Part shown: positions 35,064-42,892 of the stretch, piece after piece
How the letters are laid out: each line of letters starts with the position of its first letter
Numbering within the stretch: position 1 is the first letter of the stretch
Assembly (NCBI GenBank): GCA_035456405.1
Contig: DATIDG010000049.1
Location: 186,001-250,000 of the forward strand
DNA length: 64,000 bases
Direction: 5' to 3'
DNA from: JAGVSZ01 sp035456405
GTDB taxonomy: Bacteria > Pseudomonadota > Gammaproteobacteria > Burkholderiales > SG8-39
Made by a program: the position numbers and the translations under genes
The notes under the pieces: generated by a model
Told to the model about the DNA's origin: nothing
What the model saw: the letters and a program-made list of their open reading frames with translations, nothing else
Database searches by the model: none

Positions 35064-35082
35064 GCCCTTTCCGGAAAAGGGC
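35064..35082 (+). terminator. Hairpin after hupB
   Basis: GCCCTTT (35064-35070) and AAAGGGC (35076-35082) with a 5-nt loop, just after the hupB stop and before tRNA-Val. There is no T-run, so read-through to the tRNA may occur. Confidence 0.5.
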
Positions 35083-35115
35083 GGGCCGTTCGCGCGGGCG
35101 CCGATTTCAGGGGAA

Positions 35116-35191
35116 GGGTGCTTAGCTCAGCTGGTAGAGCGTCGCCCTTACAAGGCGAATGTCGGGAGTTCGAGCCTCTCAGCACCCACCA
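35116..35191 (+). tRNA. tRNA-Val (anticodon TAC), island attachment site
   Basis: 76 nt: acceptor GGGTGCT/AGCACCC, D-arm GCTCAGCTGGTAGAGC, anticodon loop CTTACAA (TAC), T-arm with GTTCGAGCC, and an encoded CCA. The gene is complete. Its 3' part from the anticodon loop onward is repeated at 43071-43116, marking it as the integration site of the genomic island. Confidence 0.97.
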
Positions 35192-35192
35192 A
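35147..35192 (+). repeat. attL: 3' half of tRNA-Val
   Basis: 46 bp from the anticodon loop to the two bases after the CCA. The first 28 bp are identical to attR. Overall 43 of 46 positions match; the differences are at 35175, 35176 and 35181. Confidence 0.9.
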
Positions 35193-35266
35193 ACGGAAAG
35201 GTAACTCCTAGAACGAGCGCCGCTTTTCGGCTTCGGCTGGCGCCGGGACCACCTCCCGGAAGAGCC

Positions 35267-36268
35267 ATGCACGGGAGCCTTCAAGTGGACACGCAAACGA
35301 GCAGTACGGGGCAAGGCGCCCCGGATGAAGCGACTTCCCGCGCTACATCGAATGGCCCCGAACGGCGCAGCTTCACGCTCGCCGAGATCATCGACGGCTT
35401 CATGGCGAGCTACACCGGCGCCGACCGCGGCATCGTGACGCGGCTCGCCTTCTGGAAGTCCTCGCTCGGCGCGCGCAACGCCGCCGAGGTCAGCGCCGAC
35501 GACGTCGCCGACACCCTCGCCGAGCTGGCCCTGGCGCGCGGACGCACCTTCCTCGGCCGCGACAAGAGGACTGGCGAGCGGCGCTTCAAGCCCCACGGCA
35601 ACGGCCCGCTCGCTGCGGCAACGGTCAACCGATACTTAACGAGCCTCGGCAGCGCCTACCGCTGGGCGCGGCGCCGCCGTCTCCTCCCGCGTGGCTTCGT
35701 CTCGCCCACTCGCGGGATCGAGCGCGCTAGCGTGAGCAACTGTCGCGTGCGCTACCTCGACGAGGACGAGCGCGCGTGCCTGCTCGCGGTCTGCCGCACT
35801 TCCGCAAGGTCGCGCCTCTACATGCTCGTGCTGATGGCGCTCACGACCGGCGCGCGGCACGGCGAGCTTCTCGGGCTTCGCTGGCGCGATCTGGACCTTG
35901 AGCAGCGACAGGCCTACGTGCGCACCTCGAAAAACGGCGAGCCGCGCATGCTCGTGCTCGTCGCGCCGCTCATCGCCGCGATCGAGCGCATCCGCCCGCG
36001 CCGGCCCGACGACTTCGTCTTCGCCTCCGACAAGCGCCCCGGCCGCGCCATGCGCACCGAGCGCGCCTTTCGCGAGGCGGTTGCCGCGGCGCAGATCGAG
36101 AACTTCCGGTTCCACGACCTGCGGCACTGCTGCGCGAGCTACTTAAGGGCGAGCAGTGCGAGACGTCGTTCCAAGCGCGTCAAACGCACGGCTGCTGGGC
36201 CGGAGCGAAGCCCATCTCTGTCTGGCCCTCCGCGACAGGTCGCTCCTCAAGATGTCGGTCCGCTATAG
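35267..36268 (+). pseudogene. Tyrosine recombinase / integrase with degraded C-terminus
   Basis: 333 codons. The SAM-like N-terminal core-binding domain (residues about 25-150) and the catalytic domain up to HDLRHCCASYLR are readable. Catalytic Arg is in TTGARHGELLGLRW, Lys in TSKNGEPR, and the HxxR box in FHDLRH. After that the frame becomes Arg/Ser/Pro-rich, and the expected LGH...(K/R)Y segment with the nucleophilic Tyr is absent. In a shifted frame of the same stretch LLGRS and MSVRY can be read, suggesting a frameshift followed by decay. It is likely the island's own integrase, now inactive. ATG 35267 is the likely start; an upstream in-frame start would overlap the tRNA. Confidence 0.8.
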
Positions 36269-36292
36269 ACAATGGGGATCTAGAGGCACGAA

Positions 36293-36311
36293 AGCCCGCG
36301 CGCAGCGGGCT
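36293..36311 (+). terminator. Hairpin after the integrase
   Basis: AGCCCGC (36293-36299) pairs with GCGGGCT (36305-36311) around a 5-nt loop, 24 nt after the integrase stop. The GAAAGCCCGC...GCGGGCT form is typical of integrase-distal terminators, but the T-run is weak. Confidence 0.5.
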
Positions 36312-36444
36312 CTCACTCTCGGGTAACCGACCGGAGTCGCCCAAAGCTGACGGTTTTGAGATCAACATAGGCGCTGTCGAGCAGGCCGCTGGTGTCGTCC
36401 TCGCCCAGCGACCGAACGAGCCGCTTATCAACGATTGGACGCTC

Positions 36445-37977
36445 ATGAACGTCGTAGTCGCGCATCGCCTCATGACCGGTGCGGCATGTCTGCTATTGGT
36501 GCTCTTGCTCTTACGCGCCATTCTCACAGTCGATCCCTACTTCGATAGCTTCGCTTACCACCTTCCATTCGCCGCGCGGCTCGCCGGGCTTTGTCCTGAA
36601 ACTTGTTATCGCATGGGCAACTATCTCGAGGCGGCCTACGACGGATTTCCCAAGCTGTTCCATGGCATGCAAGGCATGGTCTGGAAGTTCACCGGGCTGG
36701 CGCAGGCTGTGGATATTCTGAATGTCGGCGCTCTCGGACTCTTCTGCCTATTCTTGCATCGGTGGTTTCGAGTCCCGGCTGCCTGGACGTTCTGCGCGCT
36801 GCTTGCCGTGCCGCTCATCCAAATCCACGCGACATCGACTTATATCGACTTGCCGGTGAACTTGGCAGCTGCGGCAGCGATCCTGGCGTTAATGGTGCTC
36901 GTCCGCGCACCCGAAACGTTTGGCTGGCCGAAGCTCATCGGACTCGTCGCCTGCCTTGTCTTTGCAGGCAACTGCAAGCCGCAGATGCTTGGGGTTACCG
37001 GCCCCGTCGCCGCCCTGTTCGGAATTATCGCCGTCGTATTGCTGGCGTCCGGCCATCGCCTCGGCCCCTTCGTCCCAGGCCGACTTGGCAGTTGGATCGG
37101 GCTCTCTTGCTTTCTGCTGCTGGCCGCCGCCGGCGTGGGCGTAAAGCTCGTCGATAACGCGATCGCTCACGGCAATCCGTTCTACCCTTTTCAGATTGCG
37201 ATGCTGGGTCTATTTCTGGATGGCCCGATCGATGCACTGGGGACACCGGAGGATTCACTCGCCGAGACATGGCGGCCTTTCCCGCCGCCACTCCGATGGC
37301 TGATCTCGGTGTTGGATGTGGGCGCATACGGCTATCGAGAGGTGCCCTGGACCTTCGATCAGGGTTACTGCGAGACGTCTCTCGCCTGGAAAGATTGCTG
37401 GAGGCCCACGAGCGCCTCGTTCCGCATGGGCGGCTACTTTGTTCCGTATGTTCTCAGCCTGGTGGCTTTTCTCGGCTGGCGGCTTGCTTCAATACCGGGC
37501 CGGTACCGGCGCACTCTCGTGGCAACCTTTGTCGGCAGCACCCTATTGGCAGCCTTTCTGCCTCGCTCGCACGAGCTGCGGTATTACCTGTTTTGGGTGA
37601 TTATTCTGGTCGCGCTGTGCCTGATCGTGGTCTTCGACCAACCCGATGGTCGGACGCGCATGGGCGCCAAGGCGAGCGGGCTTCTCGGCACCGTCGTCGT
37701 CGCCATGTTGGCGTCGGTGCTGTTGATGACACAGGCGCGCTACGTGACCCCGATCGGCCGGAACGTGGATTTGCTCATTGCCACGCTTGGCGTCAGGGAA
37801 AGAGTGGCCGCGATTCCCGACGGCGCCGTCGTCTGTGTCGACCCCGGCTGGCAGCCATTCACCTTTCTTTTCGCGCCGGTGTTCCATCCAGGCCGGTCCT
37901 ACACGGTCCTTGACGGTTACATTGGTCCCTGCCGTGCGGTCGTGCCACCACCGACCCAAGTGCGCGAATCGTCGTGA
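36445..37977 (+). CDS. Multi-spanning membrane glycosyltransferase-like protein (GT-C type)
   Basis: 510 residues with about ten hydrophobic helices. The first helix is followed by a loop with Asp30 and Asp34 (TVDPYFDSFAYHLPFAARL). This is the place where GT-C enzymes such as ArnT and PMT carry the catalytic Asp that uses polyprenyl-phosphate sugars. The long last part (about 430-510) is less hydrophobic and probably periplasmic. I infer transfer of a sugar from a lipid carrier to a surface glycan. It has no close named homologue that I recognise. It is convergent with the DUF2304-GT2-EamA genes (22-nt gap). Codon use looks more A/T-rich than that of the host genes. Confidence 0.75.
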   Translation: MNVVVAHRLMTGAACLLLVLLLLRAILTVDPYFDSFAYHLPFAARLAGLCPETCYRMGNYLEAAYDGFPKLFHGMQGMVWKFTGLAQAVDILNVGALGLFCLFLHRWFRVPAAWTFCALLAVPLIQIHATSTYIDLPVNLAAAAAILALMVLVRAPETFGWPKLIGLVACLVFAGNCKPQMLGVTGPVAALFGIIAVVLLASGHRLGPFVPGRLGSWIGLSCFLLLAAAGVGVKLVDNAIAHGNPFYPFQIAMLGLFLDGPIDALGTPEDSLAETWRPFPPPLRWLISVLDVGAYGYREVPWTFDQGYCETSLAWKDCWRPTSASFRMGGYFVPYVLSLVAFLGWRLASIPGRYRRTLVATFVGSTLLAAFLPRSHELRYYLFWVIILVALCLIVVFDQPDGRTRMGAKASGLLGTVVVAMLASVLLMTQARYVTPIGRNVDLLIATLGVRERVAAIPDGAVVCVDPGWQPFTFLFAPVFHPGRSYTVLDGYIGPCRAVVPPPTQVRESS

Positions 37978-37999
37978 GCCCGGCCCACCTCGACGAGCA

Positions 38000-38338
38000 T
38001 CATGGCTTTGAGCGATCCGGCGGATGTATTGGCTGGCTCAGCGCGAGTCTTCGTGCCAACTGCGTGAGCATCCGGTTGAGTTCGACGATCTTGAGATAGA
38101 GCAGAAGGATCACAGAACACGTGATCACCACCCAGAGATACATCAGCAGGTCGGCGCCGCGACCTACTCCAAGAGTCTGCGCCACTGCGTTCGCGTGCTC
38201 TGGCCGCCATACAAAGTACGCACCGATCGCCAACATGGTGAGGACTGTAAAGCGCACTCCGCGCGAGGTTACCCTTTGCAACGCAACAAACAGCGCAAGG
38301 AGCGCCAAGAGGCTGATCAGCAGAAGTTTGATGATCAT
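38000..38338 (-). CDS. DUF2304 membrane protein
   Basis: 112 residues, three hydrophobic helices and a final predicted coiled-coil (YLKIVELNRMLTQLARRLAL). This arrangement is that of DUF2304 proteins, which nearly always accompany GT2 polyprenyl-phosphate glycosyltransferases and probably anchor them to the membrane. ATG 38338 overlaps the GT2 stop (ATGA); a second in-frame ATG 12 nt upstream is possible. Partner role inferred from family context. Confidence 0.8.
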   Translation of the reverse strand: MIIKLLLISLLALLALFVALQRVTSRGVRFTVLTMLAIGAYFVWRPEHANAVAQTLGVGRGADLLMYLWVVITCSVILLLYLKIVELNRMLTQLARRLALSQPIHPPDRSKP

Positions 38339-39033
38339 CGCGAGAGCCATCCGACTAAGAGTTCGACGAGTATGCCAACTGAACCGCGCACCTTTTGTCC
38401 CTTTCGAAGGCTGTATTCCGAATAGCGGATCGTGACGGGAACTTCTCGGTATCTCAGCTCTAAGCGAGCAATCTGGTTGATTATTTCAGAGGCGTGTGCC
38501 ATCCGGTCTTGCGTGATCTCCAGCTTGCGTGCCGCCTCTGCCGTCATCGCACGCAACCCGTTATGAGCATCGGTCAACTGCAGGCCGGAGGTCGCCTTCG
38601 TGAACAGCACCGCCGCCTTGAGTGCGATCAAGCGGACCCGGGGCAAGCCTTCAGGCTCACCGAGAAAACGGCTTCCGAGCACGACGTCGAGTTGGTTTCC
38701 CATCAAGACCCCTAGCATTTTCTTGAGGTCCGCGACCGCGTGCTGTCCATCGGCGTCAAATGTCGCCACATAGTGTGCACCCTGCTCCAAAGCGTAGGCA
38801 ATCCCGGTCTGCAGGGCTGCCCCCTGCCCGAGATTGAAGGGATGGCGGAGGACGACGGCTCCTGCCTGGCAGGCGCGCTCCGCCGTGGCGTCCGGCGAGC
38901 CATCGTCAACGACGACAATATGGGGAAAGCACTCGGCCAGCGTGCCAACTGTTTCCGCGATGACGTCCGCCTCACGGTAGGCTGGTACCACGACATACAC
39001 CTCGTGGAGATTGAGACTCGGAGTGAACGACAT
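38335..39033 (-). CDS. Family 2 glycosyltransferase (polyprenyl-phosphate sugar synthase type)
   Basis: 232 residues with a GT-A fold: VVVPAYREADVI, VVDDGSPDAT (Asp43-44), the metal-binding FDADGQH (Asp93 and Asp95), and a late RYREVPVTIRYSEYS. Size and motifs match the DPM1/GtrB type, which charges undecaprenyl phosphate with a sugar on the cytoplasmic face. It lacks the C-terminal membrane helices of GtrB, and the adjacent DUF2304 protein may replace them. Middle gene of the minus-strand EamA-GT2-DUF2304 unit. Confidence 0.9.
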   Translation of the reverse strand: MSFTPSLNLHEVYVVVPAYREADVIAETVGTLAECFPHIVVVDDGSPDATAERACQAGAVVLRHPFNLGQGAALQTGIAYALEQGAHYVATFDADGQHAVADLKKMLGVLMGNQLDVVLGSRFLGEPEGLPRVRLIALKAAVLFTKATSGLQLTDAHNGLRAMTAEAARKLEITQDRMAHASEIINQIARLELRYREVPVTIRYSEYSLRKGQKVRGSVGILVELLVGWLSR

Positions 39034-39042
39034 GTTCCATCC

Positions 39043-39411
39043 TCAACTGCGGGAGAGCCCGGTCACATAAATGCCTGCCACGATAAGGGCGGTTCCAACC
39101 CAAACGCCACCGGACAGTCGCTCGCCGAAGAACGCGGCGGCGCCGAAAGGAACGAGAACGAACGCGAGCGCGGCAAAGGGATACGCATGGATGAGTGCCA
39201 CCCGCTGCAGCAGGAAGACCCACAAAAGTGTTGCCAACCCGTAAAGAAGAAGCGCGAGCCAAAGCATCGGCTCCAAAAGCAGGTGCCGCAGGTCCGCGAA
39301 GCGCTCAATGGTCGGTGACCGCTCCGCTGTCAACTTGAACAGAAGCTGTCCGACGGCGAGAATGAGCGCAAACGCCGATAAACCAAGTATGTTCAGGATT
39401 TCGCGAGACAT
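39043..39411 (-). CDS. EamA/SMR-like four-helix membrane protein (candidate lipid-sugar flippase)
   Basis: 122 residues with four hydrophobic helices: AFALILAVGQLLFKL, LWLALLLYGLATLLWVFLL, AYPFAALAFVLVPFGAAAFF and GTALIVAGIYVTGL. It resembles half-EamA proteins such as ArnE/ArnF that flip undecaprenyl-phosphate sugars. A GAGGAG ribosome site precedes the ATG. First gene of the unit, 9 nt before GT2. Flippase role is inference from size, topology and neighbours; GtrA is the analogous protein in serotype-conversion cassettes. Confidence 0.78.
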   Translation of the reverse strand: MSREILNILGLSAFALILAVGQLLFKLTAERSPTIERFADLRHLLLEPMLWLALLLYGLATLLWVFLLQRVALIHAYPFAALAFVLVPFGAAAFFGERLSGGVWVGTALIVAGIYVTGLSRS

Positions 39412-39711
39412 TCGTCACTCCTCGTTTACCGCGTCGGGTCCCAATCTAGTCGCCGCCTTCTATCCTGCCAGCGTCACCTTATCTACGGCGCCGACCCCTG
39501 CCGTCACAAGCCGCCGCTAATCGGGCCTTGAGCCGATGCGAAGGGAGAAGGCCAAGCGCTCCCCCACGCAAGGCCGAGAGTACCGAGGCGACGCCTAAGC
39601 GCCGCGCACGCGGCGCTTTACTGCTATGCTTCTTGTATGCAATTATGTGTGCAATCACGGTTCGACCTTGGGCAACCCCGCCCAGAGCGTCACCCTCACT
39701 AGGGAGTGATC
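39412..39711. other. Intergenic region with a strong hairpin
   Basis: No credible gene in these 300 bp. A near-perfect hairpin (AAGCGCCGCG at 39597-39606 with CGCGGCGCTT at 39609-39618, tiny loop) precedes TTTA and may end plus-strand transcription. The rest should hold the promoters of the flippase gene (minus) and of the small exported protein (plus). Confidence 0.5.
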
Positions 39712-39972
39712 ATGAAACCAACCACGCTCATCTCCGTCCTCGTGCTCGCGGCTGGCGCGATCGCTGCCGTCGCCATCGTTCTGACGTTCGGCGCCGCCCC
39801 GCTTGAGGTCGCGAAGATCGTCGCCCCCCCTCAACTCGCGTTGAAAACGGCGCAGCTCGGTCTCCTCGCGCCCGCCGCGCAGGCGGCCCCGATCGCGTCC
39901 GAGGCGGGGTATCTGCCCGCGCGATTTGCCGTGCCGGCTGTGGCGGAGGAGCCGCTTCCCCCGCAGTTCTAG
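39712..39972 (+). CDS. Small exported hydrophobic protein, unknown
   Basis: 86 residues. An N-terminal hydrophobic helix (ISVLVLAAGAIAAVAIVLTFGAA) may be an uncleaved signal anchor, followed by an Ala/Pro/Leu-rich tail ending EEPLPPQF. AGGGAG lies 5 nt before the ATG. No family recognised. It could be an island-encoded membrane peptide. Confidence 0.5.
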   Translation: MKPTTLISVLVLAAGAIAAVAIVLTFGAAPLEVAKIVAPPQLALKTAQLGLLAPAAQAAPIASEAGYLPARFAVPAVAEEPLPPQF

Positions 39973-40292
39973 CCCAGCTGACGGCCCTTGCCGGGCCGCT
40001 TGACGCGCTTCACGCGAGCTGGCGGCCTAATGGGGGGTGCGGTAGACATCAGGCAACTCTGCGCCTCCGCTTGAGAAGACGTTGCGCGCCGTCTTGGGCG
40101 GCCGGCGCTTTTCGCTTTTCGTGGTCGAGGGGGCGGGAGACCTTCAGTCTCAAGGCCGCGATACCCTACTCCTAGGGGAGCACACGTGGTTCTCGATTTG
40201 ACTTGCCGCGGACTCTTGCAAGCGACTACCGCATGAGCGGTTTAGTCCTGTGGCCGGTCTCCGCCCGTTGCTGAAGACCGGCCATGGAAGAC
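39973..40292. other. Non-coding stretch with hairpins
   Basis: No supported gene in these 320 bp. It holds two inverted repeats: ACCGC/GCGGT at 40228-40241 and GGCCGGTCT (40252-40260) with AGACCGGCC (40275-40283). The second lies just beyond the end of the minus-strand integrase remnant and may have been its terminator. Confidence 0.5.
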
Positions 40293-40486
40293 TCAGAGCT
40301 CCGTTTGCTCCGCCTCTCGAGGGCGTCGTCTACCTCGATGCCCAGGTAACGAACGGTGCTTTCCAGCTTCGTGTGACCCAGGAGGAGTTGCACGGCGAGC
40401 CGGTTCTTCGTAGGCGAGCGTTCCTTCGAGCGCGCGCTCGAGCACGACTCGGAGTCTTTGCCTGCGCTCGAAGGATTCAAGTACAT
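40293..40486 (-). pseudogene. C-terminal remnant of a second tyrosine integrase
   Basis: Minus-strand sequence encodes LAVQLLLGHTKLESTVRYLGIEVDDALE (about 40402-40316), which contains the LGHT box and the catalytic Tyr region of tyrosine recombinases. Directly after, a frameshift moves the expected C-terminus (AEQTEL and stop at 40293) to another frame. The upstream catalytic Arg and HxxR parts are gone. It is a different protein from the integrase at 35267, to which it does not join. Probably left from an earlier element. Confidence 0.7.
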
Positions 40487-40719
40487 CAGGCGACGCCCGT
40501 GCCAAGGGCGTGGCGCCGACGGCGAGTTCCGCGAGGCTCCTCCAGGCGAGCACCGCGCCGAGACAGCCCGGCCGCACCACTTACGAGATCGCCGTCGTTA
40601 GCACGGGCGAGTCGCCCCTCCGCGGCAGCACTTCCGCGGGACGAGTGCCAGCGCGAGCATGTTGCCGGATTGTTTGATCGAGCGTACTTTTTCCACTCCC
40701 GGTCGCCAAGGAGTAGGCC

Positions 40720-41073
40720 ATGTACAACGTCGTCGTGGAATGGCTCGATGAGGAAAAATCGCGCGCCCGCTTCGCCCTGCCGGGAAGAGAGGAATGGCGA
40801 GCGGAGCATGTGACCGCCCTGATGCACGTCCTCGCGGAGATCCGCGCGCAGATGTCGCCGGCGGTGGCCGAAGAGCCGCCGTCGCTCCATGTGGAGGTGC
40901 TGCACGACCCGCGCTACGCTACCGCGCTGCACCCGTTCTCCGGCGGCACGCTGCTCGAGTTCCGCCATCCGTCGCTCGGCTGGATGGATTTCGTCCTGCC
41001 GAGCCGTGAGCGGGTCCGCATCTCGCGCCTGCTCATCGAGCAGGAAGAAGCCTGGCAGCGGTATCCACGCTGA
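40720..41073 (+). CDS. Hypothetical protein of the island
   Basis: 117 residues, soluble, no signal. It contains a MYNVVVEWLDEEKSRARFALPG start, a central LHVEVLHDPRYATALHPFSGGTLLEFRHPS and a C-terminal helix LLIEQEEAWQRY. AAGGAG sits 6 nt upstream of the ATG. I recognise no family. The reading frame looks coding in codon choice. It stands between two pseudogenes. Confidence 0.55.
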   Translation: MYNVVVEWLDEEKSRARFALPGREEWRAEHVTALMHVLAEIRAQMSPAVAEEPPSLHVEVLHDPRYATALHPFSGGTLLEFRHPSLGWMDFVLPSRERVRISRLLIEQEEAWQRYPR

Positions 41074-41289
41074 CCGGCGGCGTTATGCTAGCCGCGACGC
41101 TGGCTCTACCTGCTGTTATTCAAGGGGTCAAACGAAAAGACCCCCGAAGGGGACTAGAGGAGCGCGACCGTCTGTTATTGGGCCGATCTGAGACGTTCGC
41201 GATCTGCCCTCGCCCCGCTATCCCCACCCCCGCAGGGGCGCTGGCTACTTCTCGCCGCGCGTCGCGGTCGATCAACGGGACACCCGCAT

Positions 41290-41802
41290 CCGCCACTCCC
41301 ACGGCGGCCCGGCTTCGCATCCTTCCATAGCCCACGTCGCATCGCGCGGGCATCGTCCTCCGCCGCCGCGTAGCGCGCGCCCGGTCCTCTCACGTCTGCT
41401 CTTTCGCGTACTCCCGATACCACCACGCCATCCCGGCGTGGCGCTGTTCGAGGTTCACGTCGGTCCCGTCGCGCATAACCTTGCAGATCTCCCGGCCGTA
41501 GCGGTCGCGCTTGTGGCAATGCGCCGCGACGGGCTTGTCGAACACGAGGCGCGAGAGGCTCTCCTTGGAGCGATCGCCGAACGCCTGCCCTTCTTGGGCG
41601 CGTCGATCCCGCTAAGGCGGATCTTGTGGTGCACATTCTGGCGGTCGAGCACCCGTGATGTGTCGCCGTCGGAGACGCCCACCACGCGGCCCTCAACGAT
41701 CCAGGACGCTGCGAGAGCCGGCAGACAATAGAGGCGCCCGCCGGCGACCAGTGCGCGAGCTAGGCTCGCGCTACGCACGACTGAGGGCCATAAACTCGGC
41801 AT
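41290..41802 (-). pseudogene. Staphylococcal nuclease-like (thermonuclease) pseudogene
   Basis: The minus strand encodes VEGRVVGVSDGDTSRVLDRQ and IRLSGIDAPKKG, the SNase (TNase) core with DGDT and GIDAP. At about 41583-41590 one base is missing: the expected continuation QAFGDRSKESLSRLVFDKPV is in another frame. That frame then runs through MAWWYREYAKEQT into a TGA (41390-41392). After it a two-base insertion shifts the remaining EDRARYAAAEDDARAMRRGLWKDA. At least three lesions, so it is dead. The start region (about 25 residues) is hydrophobic like a signal peptide. Confidence 0.75.
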
Positions 41803-42094
41803 GCTTGAGGGCTACTTCAGTCCGTGGCAGGGTGACATTGGCCGCAACTGTCAGATCTGCCGGCATGCGATTGGCACGCCGGACGGGTATCACCTATGGT
41901 GCGAGCAGCACCGAATCGTGGTGGTCTTCCCGTGCGGCCTGTGGGAAAGAACAGCGGGGACAGACGACCGGGAGGAGGCAAGAGGTGCAGCTAGAAGGGG
42001 CGGGAGTGATGCAGCCACAGTAGCTCGGTTCGTTTCAGCTACGGCTAAAGTTCGGGAAGCAGGTGCATTGCGTCGTCGAACTCCGGCGCGGTGA
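41801..42094 (+). CDS. Small Cys-rich, zinc-ribbon-like protein (copy 1)
   Basis: 97 codons. The N-terminal 55 residues look real: NCQICRHAIGTPDGYHLWCEQH gives CxxC and CxxH ligands, followed by RIVVVFPCGLWERTAGTDD. The later part is Arg/Ala-rich and overlaps another possible small ORF, so the true end is uncertain. The VVVFxCGxWERxAG segment recurs at about 42178-42230. It diverges from the nuclease pseudogene, overlapping it by 2 nt. Function unknown. Confidence 0.4.
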   Translation: MLEGYFSPWQGDIGRNCQICRHAIGTPDGYHLWCEQHRIVVVFPCGLWERTAGTDDREEARGAARRGGSDAATVARFVSATAKVREAGALRRRTPAR

Positions 42095-42161
42095 GAAAGC
42101 GGCGGAGGTCGTGAAGAAATTGCGCGAGCTTGCTGCGCAGGTCGAGGCACGTAGCAAGTAG
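42009..42161 (+). pseudogene. Small ORF with an internal amber codon
   Basis: After GGGAG and ATG 42009 the frame reads MQPQ, then TAG (42021-42023), then a further 45 codons (LGSFQLRLKFGK, QVHCVVELRRGEKAAEVVKK, LRELAAQVEARSK) and a stop at 42159-42161. The part after the stop has a regular charged helix and good codon choice, so a single nonsense change in a small gene is likely. A downstream GTG (42063) could still start a 32-residue peptide. Confidence 0.35.
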
Positions 42162-42177
42162 CCGCGATGTGCGGGCC

Positions 42178-42240
42178 GCGACGGGCTCGTGGTCGTGTTC
42201 TCGTGCGGGTGGTGGGAGCGGGAGGCGGGGCCGATGGTCG
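42178..42240 (+). pseudogene. Second copy fragment of the CGxWER motif protein
   Basis: Reads DGLVVVFSCGWWEREAGPMVV, closely parallel to the RIVVVFPCGLWERTAG of the Cys-rich protein about 270 bp upstream. The N-terminal CxxC part is not found in frame; a one-base change would join an upstream MCGPRR start. Probably a decayed paralogue. Confidence 0.35.
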
Positions 42241-42309
42241 TGAGCCAGGTTCGCCGGTATCCTTGCCGCGACGGAGGGGGATCGATCTTCCTCGGGGGGA
42301 GAGTGAGAC

Positions 42310-42684
42310 ATGCGGACCTTGCTGATCCTGATTTCACTGGCCGTGACTGGCTGCGCGGTAACGCCCACCGACGTGCGCCAGAGCACGCCAACGGCGATGT
42401 ATGAGCGGGCGGGGGGCCCTGTCGCGAATGTCGCGGATTGCTTCGGGATGGCACTTGAGCGGGATCTTGGATTGAAGACAGTCGTGCGACGCGCCCGGCC
42501 AAGCAGCGCCGAGGTAAGTGCGTGGGGCGCATCGGATCGGGAAACGTACCTTGTCGTGACGCTTGAGGACCGCCGTGCGGGCGGAATGCGGGTCGCGGTG
42601 TACCGCAATCGCTTCGCGCTTTTGTGCTTCCACCACCCCGAACTGGTGATAGAGGAGTCCTTGGCGACCTGCACGCCGCGCTGA
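42310..42684 (+). CDS. Small putative lipoprotein
   Basis: 124 residues with a lipoprotein signal (LISLAVTGC, lipidation at Cys15) and a mature domain starting AVTPTDVRQ. It includes ADCFGMALERDLGLKTVVRR, ETYLVVTLEDRRAGGMRVAVYRNRFALLCF and a CTPR end, with three cysteines in the mature part besides the lipidated one. A purine-rich GGGGGGAGAG precedes the ATG. No named family recognised. Likely an envelope-located product of the island. Confidence 0.65.
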   Translation: MRTLLILISLAVTGCAVTPTDVRQSTPTAMYERAGGPVANVADCFGMALERDLGLKTVVRRARPSSAEVSAWGASDRETYLVVTLEDRRAGGMRVAVYRNRFALLCFHHPELVIEESLATCTPR

Positions 42685-42892
42685 TAGGCGGACCAAGTAG
42701 CGAGCCTCATCCGGCGCGTTCCTGGCGCCCGCCCGTAGCACGTCCCAGGACGATCGGCCCGTAGCGGCCCGCTAGGCGCGGTCTGGTCGGCCAATACGGG
42801 GACCGATCGAGGCCACCATGCAGACTGCTTCCTGGAGTGTTCGTGCATATCGTCGAGCAGTCGCCGACGGAGACACAGAGGGAGGCGCAGCG

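Noticed and set aside
39528..39806. 92-codon frame before the small exported protein
   Set aside because: It runs through the hairpin and overlaps a better-supported gene with a proper ribosome site.
42189..42404. 71-codon frame as a full gene
   Set aside because: Only the first about 25 residues resemble the upstream Cys-rich protein; the rest overlaps the lipoprotein gene out of frame.
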